Assembly: GCA_963643925.1 (NCBI GenBank)
Contig: CAVINS010000072.1
Coordinates: forward strand, 1-12,574
Direction: 5' to 3'
From: Phocaeicola_A sp963643925
GTDB taxonomy: Bacteria > Bacteroidota > Bacteroidia > Bacteroidales > Bacteroidaceae
Length of the DNA: 12,574 bases
Position 1 is the stretch's first letter, and each line of letters opens with the position of its first letter. Positions 1-8,050 of this stretch are shown in pieces. The notes beneath the pieces are model-generated. The model ran no database searches. It saw only the letters and a list, made by a program, of their open reading frames with translations, and had not been told where the DNA came from. A program made the translations under genes and the position numbers.

Positions 1-1671
1 AGATTATACTATGAAATTATTGATAACAAGAGTTTTGAATTAATGTATAATGGTGGTCCATATACATTATTTTATTACCCATACAGAGATGCAACAAAGT
101 GGAATGAAAATATAATCCGTGCTGATAGTTTGTGTAACTTACGTAGCCTGCATCTTCAACTGATAGGAAAAGTTGGATTTGGAAAACGAGGTGACATACT
201 AGACAGTCATGTTCTTAAGCAGAAGTTTATATTTACACGTGAAGGTATTGGATTGCCAAATATTTCGGATAAAGATGCCTATGGAACATTGGCATACCTA
301 AATTCTATAGTTTCACAATACGCTATAAATCTCTATTGTGGACAACACAAAGGAAATGGTTACGTCAACCTTCTCCCCATGCCAGACTACGCCCACCGCC
401 AGTCCGACATAGAGCGCATTGTAAATGCCATCATAGATATCAAGCGCAAGTGGTTCAGCTTGGATGAAACCAATCTGGAATATCATGGACTGATAGCTCA
501 GATGAATCTGACCGGCAGCATCAGCGAGGCTATGGATGCCATGCAGACTGAACTCACCAACGACTACGAGCAATACACTTCATTGGTGGAAGAGAATGAC
601 AACCTGTGGATGGACTTGGCAGACATCGCACCCGACAGCAAATTCCGCCGAACGCTTATCAAATATAAAGACCGCCGTCCCTACGAAGAATTGCTTTCGA
701 TAGACGGAGCAAGCACTGGGAACATAATCAACCGCCAAATACTGGCACAGGAGATGGTGATGGAGTTGGTGGGTATGGCGTTCGGTAGATGGGACACCGC
801 CTATGCCCTTGGCAAGAAGCCTTTGCCAGCATGGGGCGACGTGTTCGATGCACTGCCTTTCATGCCTGTGGTGAGTCTTGGGGACGAGACAGCCCCGGAT
901 GGCATTGACATCCCTGCAGACGGCATCATGACCAACCGCCCTGAAAGTACGCTCTGCCTCGCTGCCCATGTACGCGAGGTGATGCACCTGCTTTGGGGCA
1001 ACGCTGCCGATGACCGAGAATACGAACTCTGCCAGCTCATCGGCTGTAAAAGTCTACAGAACTATCTGCAGAGTCCAACCGGATTCTTTGACTACCACTT
1101 CAAGCGATATACCAAGAGCCGCCGCAAAGCACCTATCTATTGGTTGCTCGCATCACAAGATGGCACGGTTGATTACTGGATTTACTATCCATGCCTCTCA
1201 CACAACACGCTGCCCCAACTTGTCAACAGTCTGCGCACCGAGGCTGAAGCCCTGCGTTCACGACTAAATGCCGCCCTTACCGCTCACGACAAGAGCGCCG
1301 AGGCTGATATCCGAGCCGAGCAGGAGCAGGTGGAAGGCATGCAAGACGAACTGAACCGCATCATTGGTGAAGGCTATGTGCCATGTCATGACGATGGTGT
1401 GCCCGTGACCTCCGCACCATTGCTGCAGCTCATTCCACACCGCGCATGGCGACAGGAATGTGAAAAGAATATGGAAGCTTTGGAGAAAGGCGAGTATGAT
1501 TGGAGTCATCTTGCCATGAGTCTCTATCCGGCTCGTGTCACCCAAAAGGCAAAGAAAGACTGGTGTCTCGCCCTCACACATAGTCTCGAGCATCTCTGCG
1601 AGAACAAACCCAAGGAAAAGAAAACTCGCAAGAAGAAAGGCTCAGCATCTGAAGAGGCATCACTGTTCTAA
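1..1671 (+). CDS. pglX: BREX-1 adenine-specific DNA methyltransferase PglX, C-terminal part (5' end outside window)
   Basis: PglX is the BREX adenine methyltransferase that marks host DNA at a non-palindromic site and is also needed for phage exclusion. Only the last 556 residues are visible. The frame is open from base 1, so the ATG at 43 is internal and not the real start. The methyltransferase motifs (SAM-binding motif I and NPPY) must lie upstream. What is seen is the target-recognition region of type IIG/TaqI-like enzymes, including the stretch KFIFTREGIGLPN and the later NLLPMP, followed by a helical C-terminal part with a coiled coil at about 1219-1370 and a lysine-rich tail ending in ASLF. 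Position just before pglZ and brxL matches the type 1 BREX order and largely supports the name. Odd point: bases 1-360 are 33% GC by hand count and bases 361-720 are 50%, a sharp break inside the gene. The stop is TAA at 1669-1671. Confidence 0.88.
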   Translation, partial: RLYYEIIDNKSFELMYNGGPYTLFYYPYRDATKWNENIIRADSLCNLRSLHLQLIGKVGFGKRGDILDSHVLKQKFIFTREGIGLPNISDKDAYGTLAYLNSIVSQYAINLYCGQHKGNGYVNLLPMPDYAHRQSDIERIVNAIIDIKRKWFSLDETNLEYHGLIAQMNLTGSISEAMDAMQTELTNDYEQYTSLVEENDNLWMDLADIAPDSKFRRTLIKYKDRRPYEELLSIDGASTGNIINRQILAQEMVMELVGMAFGRWDTAYALGKKPLPAWGDVFDALPFMPVVSLGDETAPDGIDIPADGIMTNRPESTLCLAAHVREVMHLLWGNAADDREYELCQLIGCKSLQNYLQSPTGFFDYHFKRYTKSRRKAPIYWLLASQDGTVDYWIYYPCLSHNTLPQLVNSLRTEAEALRSRLNAALTAHDKSAEADIRAEQEQVEGMQDELNRIIGEGYVPCHDDGVPVTSAPLLQLIPHRAWRQECEKNMEALEKGEYDWSHLAMSLYPARVTQKAKKDWCLALTHSLEHLCENKPKEKKTRKKKGSASEEASLF

Positions 1672-1709
1672 GCCATACGTCAAAAGTTAACAAGAAAAAG
1701 ACATTATAG

Positions 1710-4169
1710 ATGGACATACAAGGATATATCATAGACCATTGGATGGAGAAGCTGACAGCCACCCATCCTGTACTCTTGGTTTACGACCAAGAAGGTATCT
1801 ACCATGATATTCTGCCATTGGCCGCAGAGAGGGACAATGTGAAAGTGATAGACACTACACGCAGTCCCCTCCATGCACGCCTTGCCGCATCACGTTTCTG
1901 GTGCGACGAACTGGCCATGGAGAAAGACCTGCGCATGATAATATATCGTCGTAGGCAGGAACCAAGCGACAATGCCGGATGGGTGGAGGAGCCTTTCAGC
2001 GCCTTCAAGACCGCCGCCGTTATCTTCCCTTTCGGTCCACAAGACGACTACAAATATATCTGCCAGACATTCCTGCCGACTAAGAAAGCCGAGATTGAAC
2101 AGTTGTTTGAAAGCGGTTCAACATCATTCACGATGATCAATGCTCTGCTAGACGGTGCTGCCTATCCCGAGTTGGAACAACTGACAGGAGGAAAGACCTT
2201 CTCTGAGATGACGGTCGGACTGTTGACCCAAACAGACGGCGGCGACATGAAGTGGATGAACGAATGGCAACGCTTTGCCGGTATACAATATCCTGGCCTA
2301 GATGCTGATGGCATCACCCTTCAGGATGTACAGGAAAAGCTATGGCGCTATCTGCTCTTCAGCGAATTTGTCTTTGACTTGCCGGGGACATTGCCCGACA
2401 GTCTTAAGAGTATCCCTATGGCTCCCGAGGATATAAAAGACAAGATCTATTCTGTCTGTGACAAGCTCCGCAATCAGATAAATCTGCGTGAGACCTATGT
2501 TAAGATGGCTCGCAAGACAAGCGAAGCCCTGCATTTGTCAGACTTGTTCGTCAAGGCCAAGCATCTTGGTGATAGAGTAACTTTTGCTTTTGAAAACGCT
2601 GTGGAATACGAGCGCTTCATTGCTTATCTGAAAGAGGGACGATTGCTGGAAGCACGCCAGATGTATGCCAAAAACACGAACGATGTATGGTATCAGGAAG
2701 ATGCCGAAGTCGCTGCATTCTGGAAGCTGGCAGAATATGCGCTAATGATGGGCGAATGTCAGAGTAGAGGCATCAAGAGTGATGGAACTATTGCTGAACT
2801 TGTGGAGTGGTATGCCACAAGCGGCTGCGCTGCCGACTACGCTTTCCGCCAGTATCACAACAAGAAATATGCTAGTATCAACATCCCTGCTACGGTGAAG
2901 GAACTCACAGAGTACGTCAATAAGGTTTACACCGAGTTTACGGAAAGGGCAGTCAAGGAATACCAGCAAAAGGCAAAGTCAATCAAAGATGCTGCCTCAT
3001 TGAAGAACCAAGGCTGCGTACAGCATGTATATCCAGCATTGGCTGATGGAAAGCGTGTTGCTTTCTTCATGGTGGACGCATTCCGCTATGAGATGGGAAA
3101 GAACTTTGCCGAGAGCATAGAGCGAAATTTTCCCGAACGTGTCAAGATAGACCCCAAGGTGTCATATCTGCCATCCATTACACGTTTTGGCATGGCCAAT
3201 CATCTTGGTGATATAGCTATGGTGATGGATGACAGAAAACTGCAGCCATCCATAAATAGTTGCCTCATAGTTACACCCGAAGACCGCATCAACTACCTCA
3301 AGGATAAAACGCAAGTAGAGGTTCAGGATGTGCGCCTGGAAGATTTTGAAACTACCACTATTGATGATACAACACGACTGCTTGTCGTAAGAAGCACCGG
3401 TATAGACGTTGCCGGTGAGAATGACAAGTTGAACGGTCTTGCTGCAATGGACTTTGAAATGATCAAACTCTCAAGAGCTCTGAACACGTGCAAACAAAAG
3501 GGATTCGATATGGCGGTACTCGTTGCCGACCATGGCTTTATGTTGCAACCATGTTATCGAAATGGTTACCAGATAAGCAAGCCTGTGGGCAGTGGTGTCG
3601 TACTGGAAGAATCTCGAATGATAGCCGGTAGCCTGAATGAGTCCGAAGACACCCTGTCGTTTACTCCCAAAGAACTGGGCGTGGAAGCAGAAGTCATGAA
3701 GTTCTGCTACGCAAAGGGATTCACTGTGTTCCGCAAGGGCGAGGTGTATTATCACGAAGGACTCTCACTGCAAGAGAACGTGGTACCAATCATCACGATA
3801 CAATTGCAGGAAGAACGTCAGCGCAGTCAATTCAAAATTGAATTAAGATACAAAGACAAGAAGGACGGAACTATATATACACGTCGACCGATGATTGACA
3901 TCAATGTATATACCGACCAGCTGTTCAGTGACGATGTAAACATTCGTTTGACAGTGCAAGATGCAAAAGGCAACAAAGTGGGGGAACCATCTGAAAAGCT
4001 ATACAACGAGTTGACTCAAACAGTTGTCATCCAGTCCGGTGTTACCAAGGCACGCCAGAGCATTGTCATTGACGATGAATACTATGGTGATACCATCGTT
4101 GTGACTGCTTATGATGCCGACACCAATGCGACACTTTCTACCCTGAAGTTGAACTTTGAAAACGATTAA
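1710..4169 (+). CDS. pglZ: BREX-1 system phosphatase-like protein PglZ (type A)
   Basis: PglZ is a core BREX component with an alkaline-phosphatase-superfamily fold. It acts in the cytoplasm with PglX and the other Brx proteins; its exact reaction in defence is not settled. The 819-residue length fits the family. Visible landmarks are the metal-binding segment VDAFRYEMG (Asp456), a Ser/Thr-rich segment LPSITRFGM (Ser489, Thr491) where the family has its nucleophile region, VADHGFM (Asp607, His608), and YYHEGLSLQE (His682 to Glu689), the counterpart of the usual HGGxSxxE. Residues from about 705 to the end are beta-rich and look Ig-like. The metal-binding residues appear intact, so the protein is probably functional. 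The ATG at 1710 lies 38 bp after the pglX stop behind an A-rich leader. The stop is five bases before brxL, so the two are surely co-transcribed. Confidence 0.93.
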   Translation: MDIQGYIIDHWMEKLTATHPVLLVYDQEGIYHDILPLAAERDNVKVIDTTRSPLHARLAASRFWCDELAMEKDLRMIIYRRRQEPSDNAGWVEEPFSAFKTAAVIFPFGPQDDYKYICQTFLPTKKAEIEQLFESGSTSFTMINALLDGAAYPELEQLTGGKTFSEMTVGLLTQTDGGDMKWMNEWQRFAGIQYPGLDADGITLQDVQEKLWRYLLFSEFVFDLPGTLPDSLKSIPMAPEDIKDKIYSVCDKLRNQINLRETYVKMARKTSEALHLSDLFVKAKHLGDRVTFAFENAVEYERFIAYLKEGRLLEARQMYAKNTNDVWYQEDAEVAAFWKLAEYALMMGECQSRGIKSDGTIAELVEWYATSGCAADYAFRQYHNKKYASINIPATVKELTEYVNKVYTEFTERAVKEYQQKAKSIKDAASLKNQGCVQHVYPALADGKRVAFFMVDAFRYEMGKNFAESIERNFPERVKIDPKVSYLPSITRFGMANHLGDIAMVMDDRKLQPSINSCLIVTPEDRINYLKDKTQVEVQDVRLEDFETTTIDDTTRLLVVRSTGIDVAGENDKLNGLAAMDFEMIKLSRALNTCKQKGFDMAVLVADHGFMLQPCYRNGYQISKPVGSGVVLEESRMIAGSLNESEDTLSFTPKELGVEAEVMKFCYAKGFTVFRKGEVYYHEGLSLQENVVPIITIQLQEERQRSQFKIELRYKDKKDGTIYTRRPMIDINVYTDQLFSDDVNIRLTVQDAKGNKVGEPSEKLYNELTQTVVIQSGVTKARQSIVIDDEYYGDTIVVTAYDADTNATLSTLKLNFEND

Positions 4170-4174
4170 GCAAA

Positions 4175-6331
4175 ATGAACGCTTTAGATATAAAACTGAA
4201 TGAAGCCTTCCCTGGAAAGGTGGTAAGAAAAGACCTCTTGCATGAAATCAAGAGAGCTGTCAATGTCCCTTCTTTTGTGTTGGAATTCCTCTTGTCACGC
4301 TATTGTGCTAGTGAAGACCCGGAAGAAATAGAAGAGGGAAAGAAAGCTGTGTTGCAGACGATAGAAAAGTGCTATGTAAGACCTGATGAGTCGAACAAGG
4401 CACAGGCTATCGTGGAACAGCGCAAACGCCATAAGTTCATCGACAAGATACACGTCAAATACGTGGAGCGAGAGAAGCGCTATTGGGCAGAGATGGAAAA
4501 CTTTGCCTCCAAGCGCATAGCCATCAATCCCAATTTCTACCAACAGAACGAGAAGTTGTTGGAGAGCGGTATCTGGGCCGAGGTGACGCTGGCCTATAAT
4601 GAGGTGGTGGAAGACGACTATGCTTTCTTCATAGAAGACTTGCGCCCCATACAAATAGCGCATTTCGATGAAGAAAAGTTCTTCCGTGGCCGCAAGATGT
4701 TCACCACTGACGAATGGATAGACGTGCTCATCCGCAGTATAGGTATCAACCCGGACTGGCTCGCTGAGCGTTCGCGTAAGCTGTCAGGCGATAAGAACGG
4801 TCGCCGATTGAAATTCCATATTCTGTCCCGTTTCCTTCCCTTGGTTCAAAGCAACTACAACAGTATAGAGTTGGGAGGAAGAAGCACAGGTAAGAGCTAT
4901 TTCTATTCGGAGTTCTCACCTTATTCCACCTTGCTTTCAGGAGGACAGGCTTCCACAGCCACCTTATTATATAATAACCAGCGAAAGCAGGTCGGCGCTG
5001 TAGGTTATTGGGACAACGTAGCCTTCGACGAGGTTGCCAAGATGAAAATCAAGGATGCCGACACCGTACAAATTATGAAAGACTACATGGCAAACGGTCG
5101 TTTCTCACGAGGAAGAGAAGTGACCGGCTATGCCAGCTTCTCCTTTGTTGGTAATTTTGACTTGAATATTCCACAAATAGTAAACAACTACGACAAGGAC
5201 TTGCTCGTAACATTGCCTGAAGCTTTTGACCTTGCTGTAATCGATCGTATCTATAACTACATACCCGGATGGGAAATACCAAAAATTGATGACAGTGCTT
5301 ACAACAACAATTTTGGTCTTATTACCGACTATATGTCTGAAGCCCTTCATTACCTCTTTGTGCATGACAGCGATTATGTCGGAGTTGTGAATACACGTTT
5401 GAAGAAAGGTGACTATATCGAAGGACGTGACAACCGTGCACTGCAGAAAACAATTTCCGGCTTCATCAAGCTCTTGTTCCCTACTGGAGAGCCAACCGAC
5501 GAGGAATTTGACGAAATTGTTGAATACGCCATTGAAGGCCGTCGTCGCGTGAAAGAACAGCTCAACAAGCGCAAGCCTGATGAGGAGTACGCTCACATCA
5601 ATATGTCTTACATAAACAAGGATGGCGAGAAAATTGTGGTGTACTGTCCTGAAAGTAAGTACAGTGCTGCTACACAGAATCCGAGAAAGGCTGCTGATAT
5701 TGTTGTCTTGACTGAAGCAGAACCAACTCGTGTAGAGAACAAAGCCACCATTGCCTCTCCTGCAAAGGAAGAACAAACCGTTGGGTTGCAAGCCTCTGTC
5801 GTTACCCCAACGAATGATGATCCCAAGGAACGCACTATAGATGTTCAATACGGAGACACTGGGTACAGTTATGATGACCTCTTCACTGATTACTTGAAAG
5901 GAGCCGCTGTAGTGCAGCTTGAGGAACCGTATCTGACACATGGCTACCAGATAACCAATTTGGTACGTTTCATAGAACTGTTGGTGAAGACAGGCGACTG
6001 CAAGATATTCAAACTGATAACGAAGCCAGGAGAAGATGCTGCAGAAGCCCAATTCCTTGATGAGAACCTTAATGGCATCAAGGACACACTTGCTGACATG
6101 GATAGTTGTGATATGCAATTCTCTGTTGAATATGACGAGAATGCTCACGACCGTTATATCCGAACCAGTAACAATTGGGATATTACGTTGGGCCGTGGCT
6201 TGCACTTCTACCAGAATCTTAATCCCAACAGGGACGTTCGTAACTTTTTCCAAATGGGAACCTACGATTTATCACTTCGCCCATGTCTAAAGACAAGGTT
6301 TACCTTTGTCAAAAGAGATGCTCGAGAATAA
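4175..6331 (+). CDS. brxL: BrxL, BREX AAA+ ATPase with an unusual MITD1-C-like C-terminal domain
   Basis: BrxL is the AAA+ ATPase of type 1 BREX. Family members form ring assemblies on DNA and are needed for phage exclusion but not for host methylation. The N-terminal region (residues 1 to about 150) has the typical FPGKVVRKDL and NVPSFVLEFLL stretches. The ATPase core carries Walker A GGRSTGKS (Lys240), Walker B VAFDE (Asp285, Glu286), a sensor-1 Asn327 in FVGNFD, and the DRIYNYIPGW segment (Asp357, Arg358). A low-complexity linker spans about 495-572. Residues about 573-715 do not look like the Lon-protease-like domain expected here. They resemble the C-terminal domain of MITD1 (Pfam MIT_C, phospholipase-D-like fold): LEEPYL, a helix LVRFIELLV, HDRYIR (658-663), TLGRGLHFYQ (673-675 is GRG) and LRPC (702-704). 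The total of 718 residues is slightly longer than usual. The start lies five bases after the pglZ stop. The ATPase assignment is firm; the C-terminal domain is recognised from memory of the family pattern. Confidence 0.9.
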   Translation: MNALDIKLNEAFPGKVVRKDLLHEIKRAVNVPSFVLEFLLSRYCASEDPEEIEEGKKAVLQTIEKCYVRPDESNKAQAIVEQRKRHKFIDKIHVKYVEREKRYWAEMENFASKRIAINPNFYQQNEKLLESGIWAEVTLAYNEVVEDDYAFFIEDLRPIQIAHFDEEKFFRGRKMFTTDEWIDVLIRSIGINPDWLAERSRKLSGDKNGRRLKFHILSRFLPLVQSNYNSIELGGRSTGKSYFYSEFSPYSTLLSGGQASTATLLYNNQRKQVGAVGYWDNVAFDEVAKMKIKDADTVQIMKDYMANGRFSRGREVTGYASFSFVGNFDLNIPQIVNNYDKDLLVTLPEAFDLAVIDRIYNYIPGWEIPKIDDSAYNNNFGLITDYMSEALHYLFVHDSDYVGVVNTRLKKGDYIEGRDNRALQKTISGFIKLLFPTGEPTDEEFDEIVEYAIEGRRRVKEQLNKRKPDEEYAHINMSYINKDGEKIVVYCPESKYSAATQNPRKAADIVVLTEAEPTRVENKATIASPAKEEQTVGLQASVVTPTNDDPKERTIDVQYGDTGYSYDDLFTDYLKGAAVVQLEEPYLTHGYQITNLVRFIELLVKTGDCKIFKLITKPGEDAAEAQFLDENLNGIKDTLADMDSCDMQFSVEYDENAHDRYIRTSNNWDITLGRGLHFYQNLNPNRDVRNFFQMGTYDLSLRPCLKTRFTFVKRDARE

Positions 6332-6352
6332 GAACATTTAATAAGCAAGAAC

Positions 6353-8050
6353 ATGAGTCACATAAAGCATATTTCCATAAAAAACTACCGTGGAATCGAG
6401 AAACTCGAACAGGATTTTGGAGACGAGAAATTCATTGTTCTCATTGGCAGAGGTGATTCTGTCAAGAGCACCATTTTGTCCTCCATCCATGCGGCATTAT
6501 CTCCGGCATGGAATATGTCATTTAGTGATTTGGATTTCTACAATCAAGACACCAGCAAGGCCATAGAAATAGAGTTGACTATAAAAGAATTGCCAGTAGA
6601 CTTGTTGAAAGACTCTAAATTTGGATTCTATGTTCAAAATGAGTTGGATGCAGACCCCAAAGAACTATTTATAGTCTTGAAATTGACGGTGGACAATAAA
6701 CTTGAACCTAGATGGACAGTCCTTCCACGCAAGGATTCTGACACAGAAGAGAAACCAATATCAGGTGCCGATAGAGCCTTGCTAGCTGTAAATTTCATTT
6801 CTGATTATACGGACAATCAATTTGCATATAATAGGCAATCTCCTTTATATGCTTTAACGAAAGCATCTTTACAAGAAGACGATACCATAGAAAGGGTAAA
6901 ATCAACTTTACTCCGCTTGTTAACGTCTTCCATATCTAATGAACAATTTGACTCGCTAAATGGGCCGTTAGAATCATTGAAAAGCTCGGCAGAAAGACTC
7001 GGGTTAAAAATAAGCGACTTACGGGCTCAAATTGACTTAAAGGAGAATCCATATACGGGGAACAGTATATCATTGCATAATGATTCTCTTCCATACCGAC
7101 TAAATGGTAAGGGAAGTAAACGACTTATGTCTGTTGCTATACAGTCTGAATTGACGAAACAGGGAGGAATAGTTCTTGTTGACGAAATCGAACAAGGGCT
7201 TGAACCTGACCGTATAGTGAATTTGGTTAGAATCCTCAAAAATACAAGCATCGGACAAGTCTTCATAACGACTCATAACCGTGAAGTTGTTACTGAGTGC
7301 AATGGGAGTAATCTCTATATAAGACGCAAGAATTTATCATGCCTGTTAAATGTGAATCAAGAATGTCAAGATTTGCCAGATATATCAAATGTAAGTCAGC
7401 ATTTACATAACCTCAAGAGGTATAATCCAGATGTCTTTTTTGCTAAACATATTATTTTGTGTGAAGGAGATACCGAACAAGGTTTCATGCAGGCAGTCGA
7501 TGACTGGCTTCTTACTCATCATGGTACAAGTTTTTCTTCTCATGGTGTAGTTGTTGCCAATGTAGGAGGCGGAGCAAATATGTTCATATATGCTCTCATT
7601 CTTGATTCTTTAGGATTTAGCTCTTGCATATTTGCAGATAATGATAAGTCTAACGAGCATAAAGAAAAAAAAGAAGCCTGCAAGCAGCGTAACATAGGTT
7701 TATTCTTATGCGACGAAGGATTGTATCTTGAACAACAAATTTGTCACGATATGACAATCAACGGACTAAACAGCTTGATAAGTTGCAGTCAAGAAGGTTT
7801 CCCGAAAACTCATAATATACCCAAGAATAAACTTGTTGGAAAGATTCAAAAAGCCCAAACAGATTCGGAAATGTTTGAAGTGAAAAATGATATAGCAACC
7901 ATGGCAAATAAAGACAAATGGTTTAAGCACATTCCTGGGGGACAATTTCTAGGCCAAACCTTTCTATTTGAAGGGAATTCTATACAGGATACAACAATGT
8001 GTAAGAACATCACTGCCATATTAAACTGCTGTAAAATTAAATATGATTGA
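6353..8050 (+). CDS. OLD-family ATP-dependent endonuclease, ABC-type ATPase plus TOPRIM (GajA-like)
   Basis: This is a 565-residue OLD-family (overcoming lysogenization defect) protein: an ABC/SMC-type ATPase followed by a TOPRIM nuclease domain. Paired with a UvrD-like helicase it matches the Gabija defence architecture, where GajA is a DNA nuclease controlled by nucleotide levels. ATPase landmarks are LIGRGDSVKST (residues 30-40), the signature-like NGKGSKR (251-257), Walker B VLVDEIEQGLEPD (Asp277, Glu278) and the H-loop TTHN (His308). TOPRIM landmarks are CEGDTE (Glu371, Glu375), a glycine-rich VGGGAN (405-407) and the metal-binding ADND (Asp429, Asp431). In Walker A the glycine normally before the lysine is Val37. 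Composition is more AT-rich than brxL. The gene starts 21 bp after brxL and its last 8 bases overlap the helicase gene, so translation is probably coupled. It could be another class of OLD/helicase pair rather than true Gabija. Confidence 0.82.
   Translation: MSHIKHISIKNYRGIEKLEQDFGDEKFIVLIGRGDSVKSTILSSIHAALSPAWNMSFSDLDFYNQDTSKAIEIELTIKELPVDLLKDSKFGFYVQNELDADPKELFIVLKLTVDNKLEPRWTVLPRKDSDTEEKPISGADRALLAVNFISDYTDNQFAYNRQSPLYALTKASLQEDDTIERVKSTLLRLLTSSISNEQFDSLNGPLESLKSSAERLGLKISDLRAQIDLKENPYTGNSISLHNDSLPYRLNGKGSKRLMSVAIQSELTKQGGIVLVDEIEQGLEPDRIVNLVRILKNTSIGQVFITTHNREVVTECNGSNLYIRRKNLSCLLNVNQECQDLPDISNVSQHLHNLKRYNPDVFFAKHIILCEGDTEQGFMQAVDDWLLTHHGTSFSSHGVVVANVGGGANMFIYALILDSLGFSSCIFADNDKSNEHKEKKEACKQRNIGLFLCDEGLYLEQQICHDMTINGLNSLISCSQEGFPKTHNIPKNKLVGKIQKAQTDSEMFEVKNDIATMANKDKWFKHIPGGQFLGQTFLFEGNSIQDTTMCKNITAILNCCKIKYD

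Noticed and set aside
43..45. ATG at 43 as the start of pglX
   Set aside because: The frame is open from base 1 and the protein lacks the methyltransferase motifs, so the real start is upstream of the window.
580..1040. Antisense open frames opposite pglX (135 and 79 codons)
   Set aside because: Histidine- and cysteine-rich products without motifs, overlapping each other and the real gene; typical shadows of a GC-richer coding region.
1672..1709. The 38-base gap between pglX and pglZ as a promoter or terminator
   Set aside because: No stable hairpin, T-run or TAnnTTTG-like element was visible; it looks like a simple A-rich translation leader.
3829..3844. Perfect 6-base inverted repeat with a 4-base loop (AATTCA/TGAATT)
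   Set aside because: It lies inside pglZ, is AT-only apart from one pair, and is short enough to arise by chance; no terminator or operator context.
5105..6253. A 382-codon open frame on the minus strand opposite brxL
   Set aside because: It lies wholly antisense to a well-supported BrxL reading frame, its product shows no recognisable motif, and it looks like a mirror of brxL codon usage.
7665..7672. Run of eight A in the OLD nuclease gene as a possible slippage or phase-variation site
   Set aside because: It encodes ordinary Lys codons in a charged helix, the frame is intact across it, and A runs are common in AT-rich genes.
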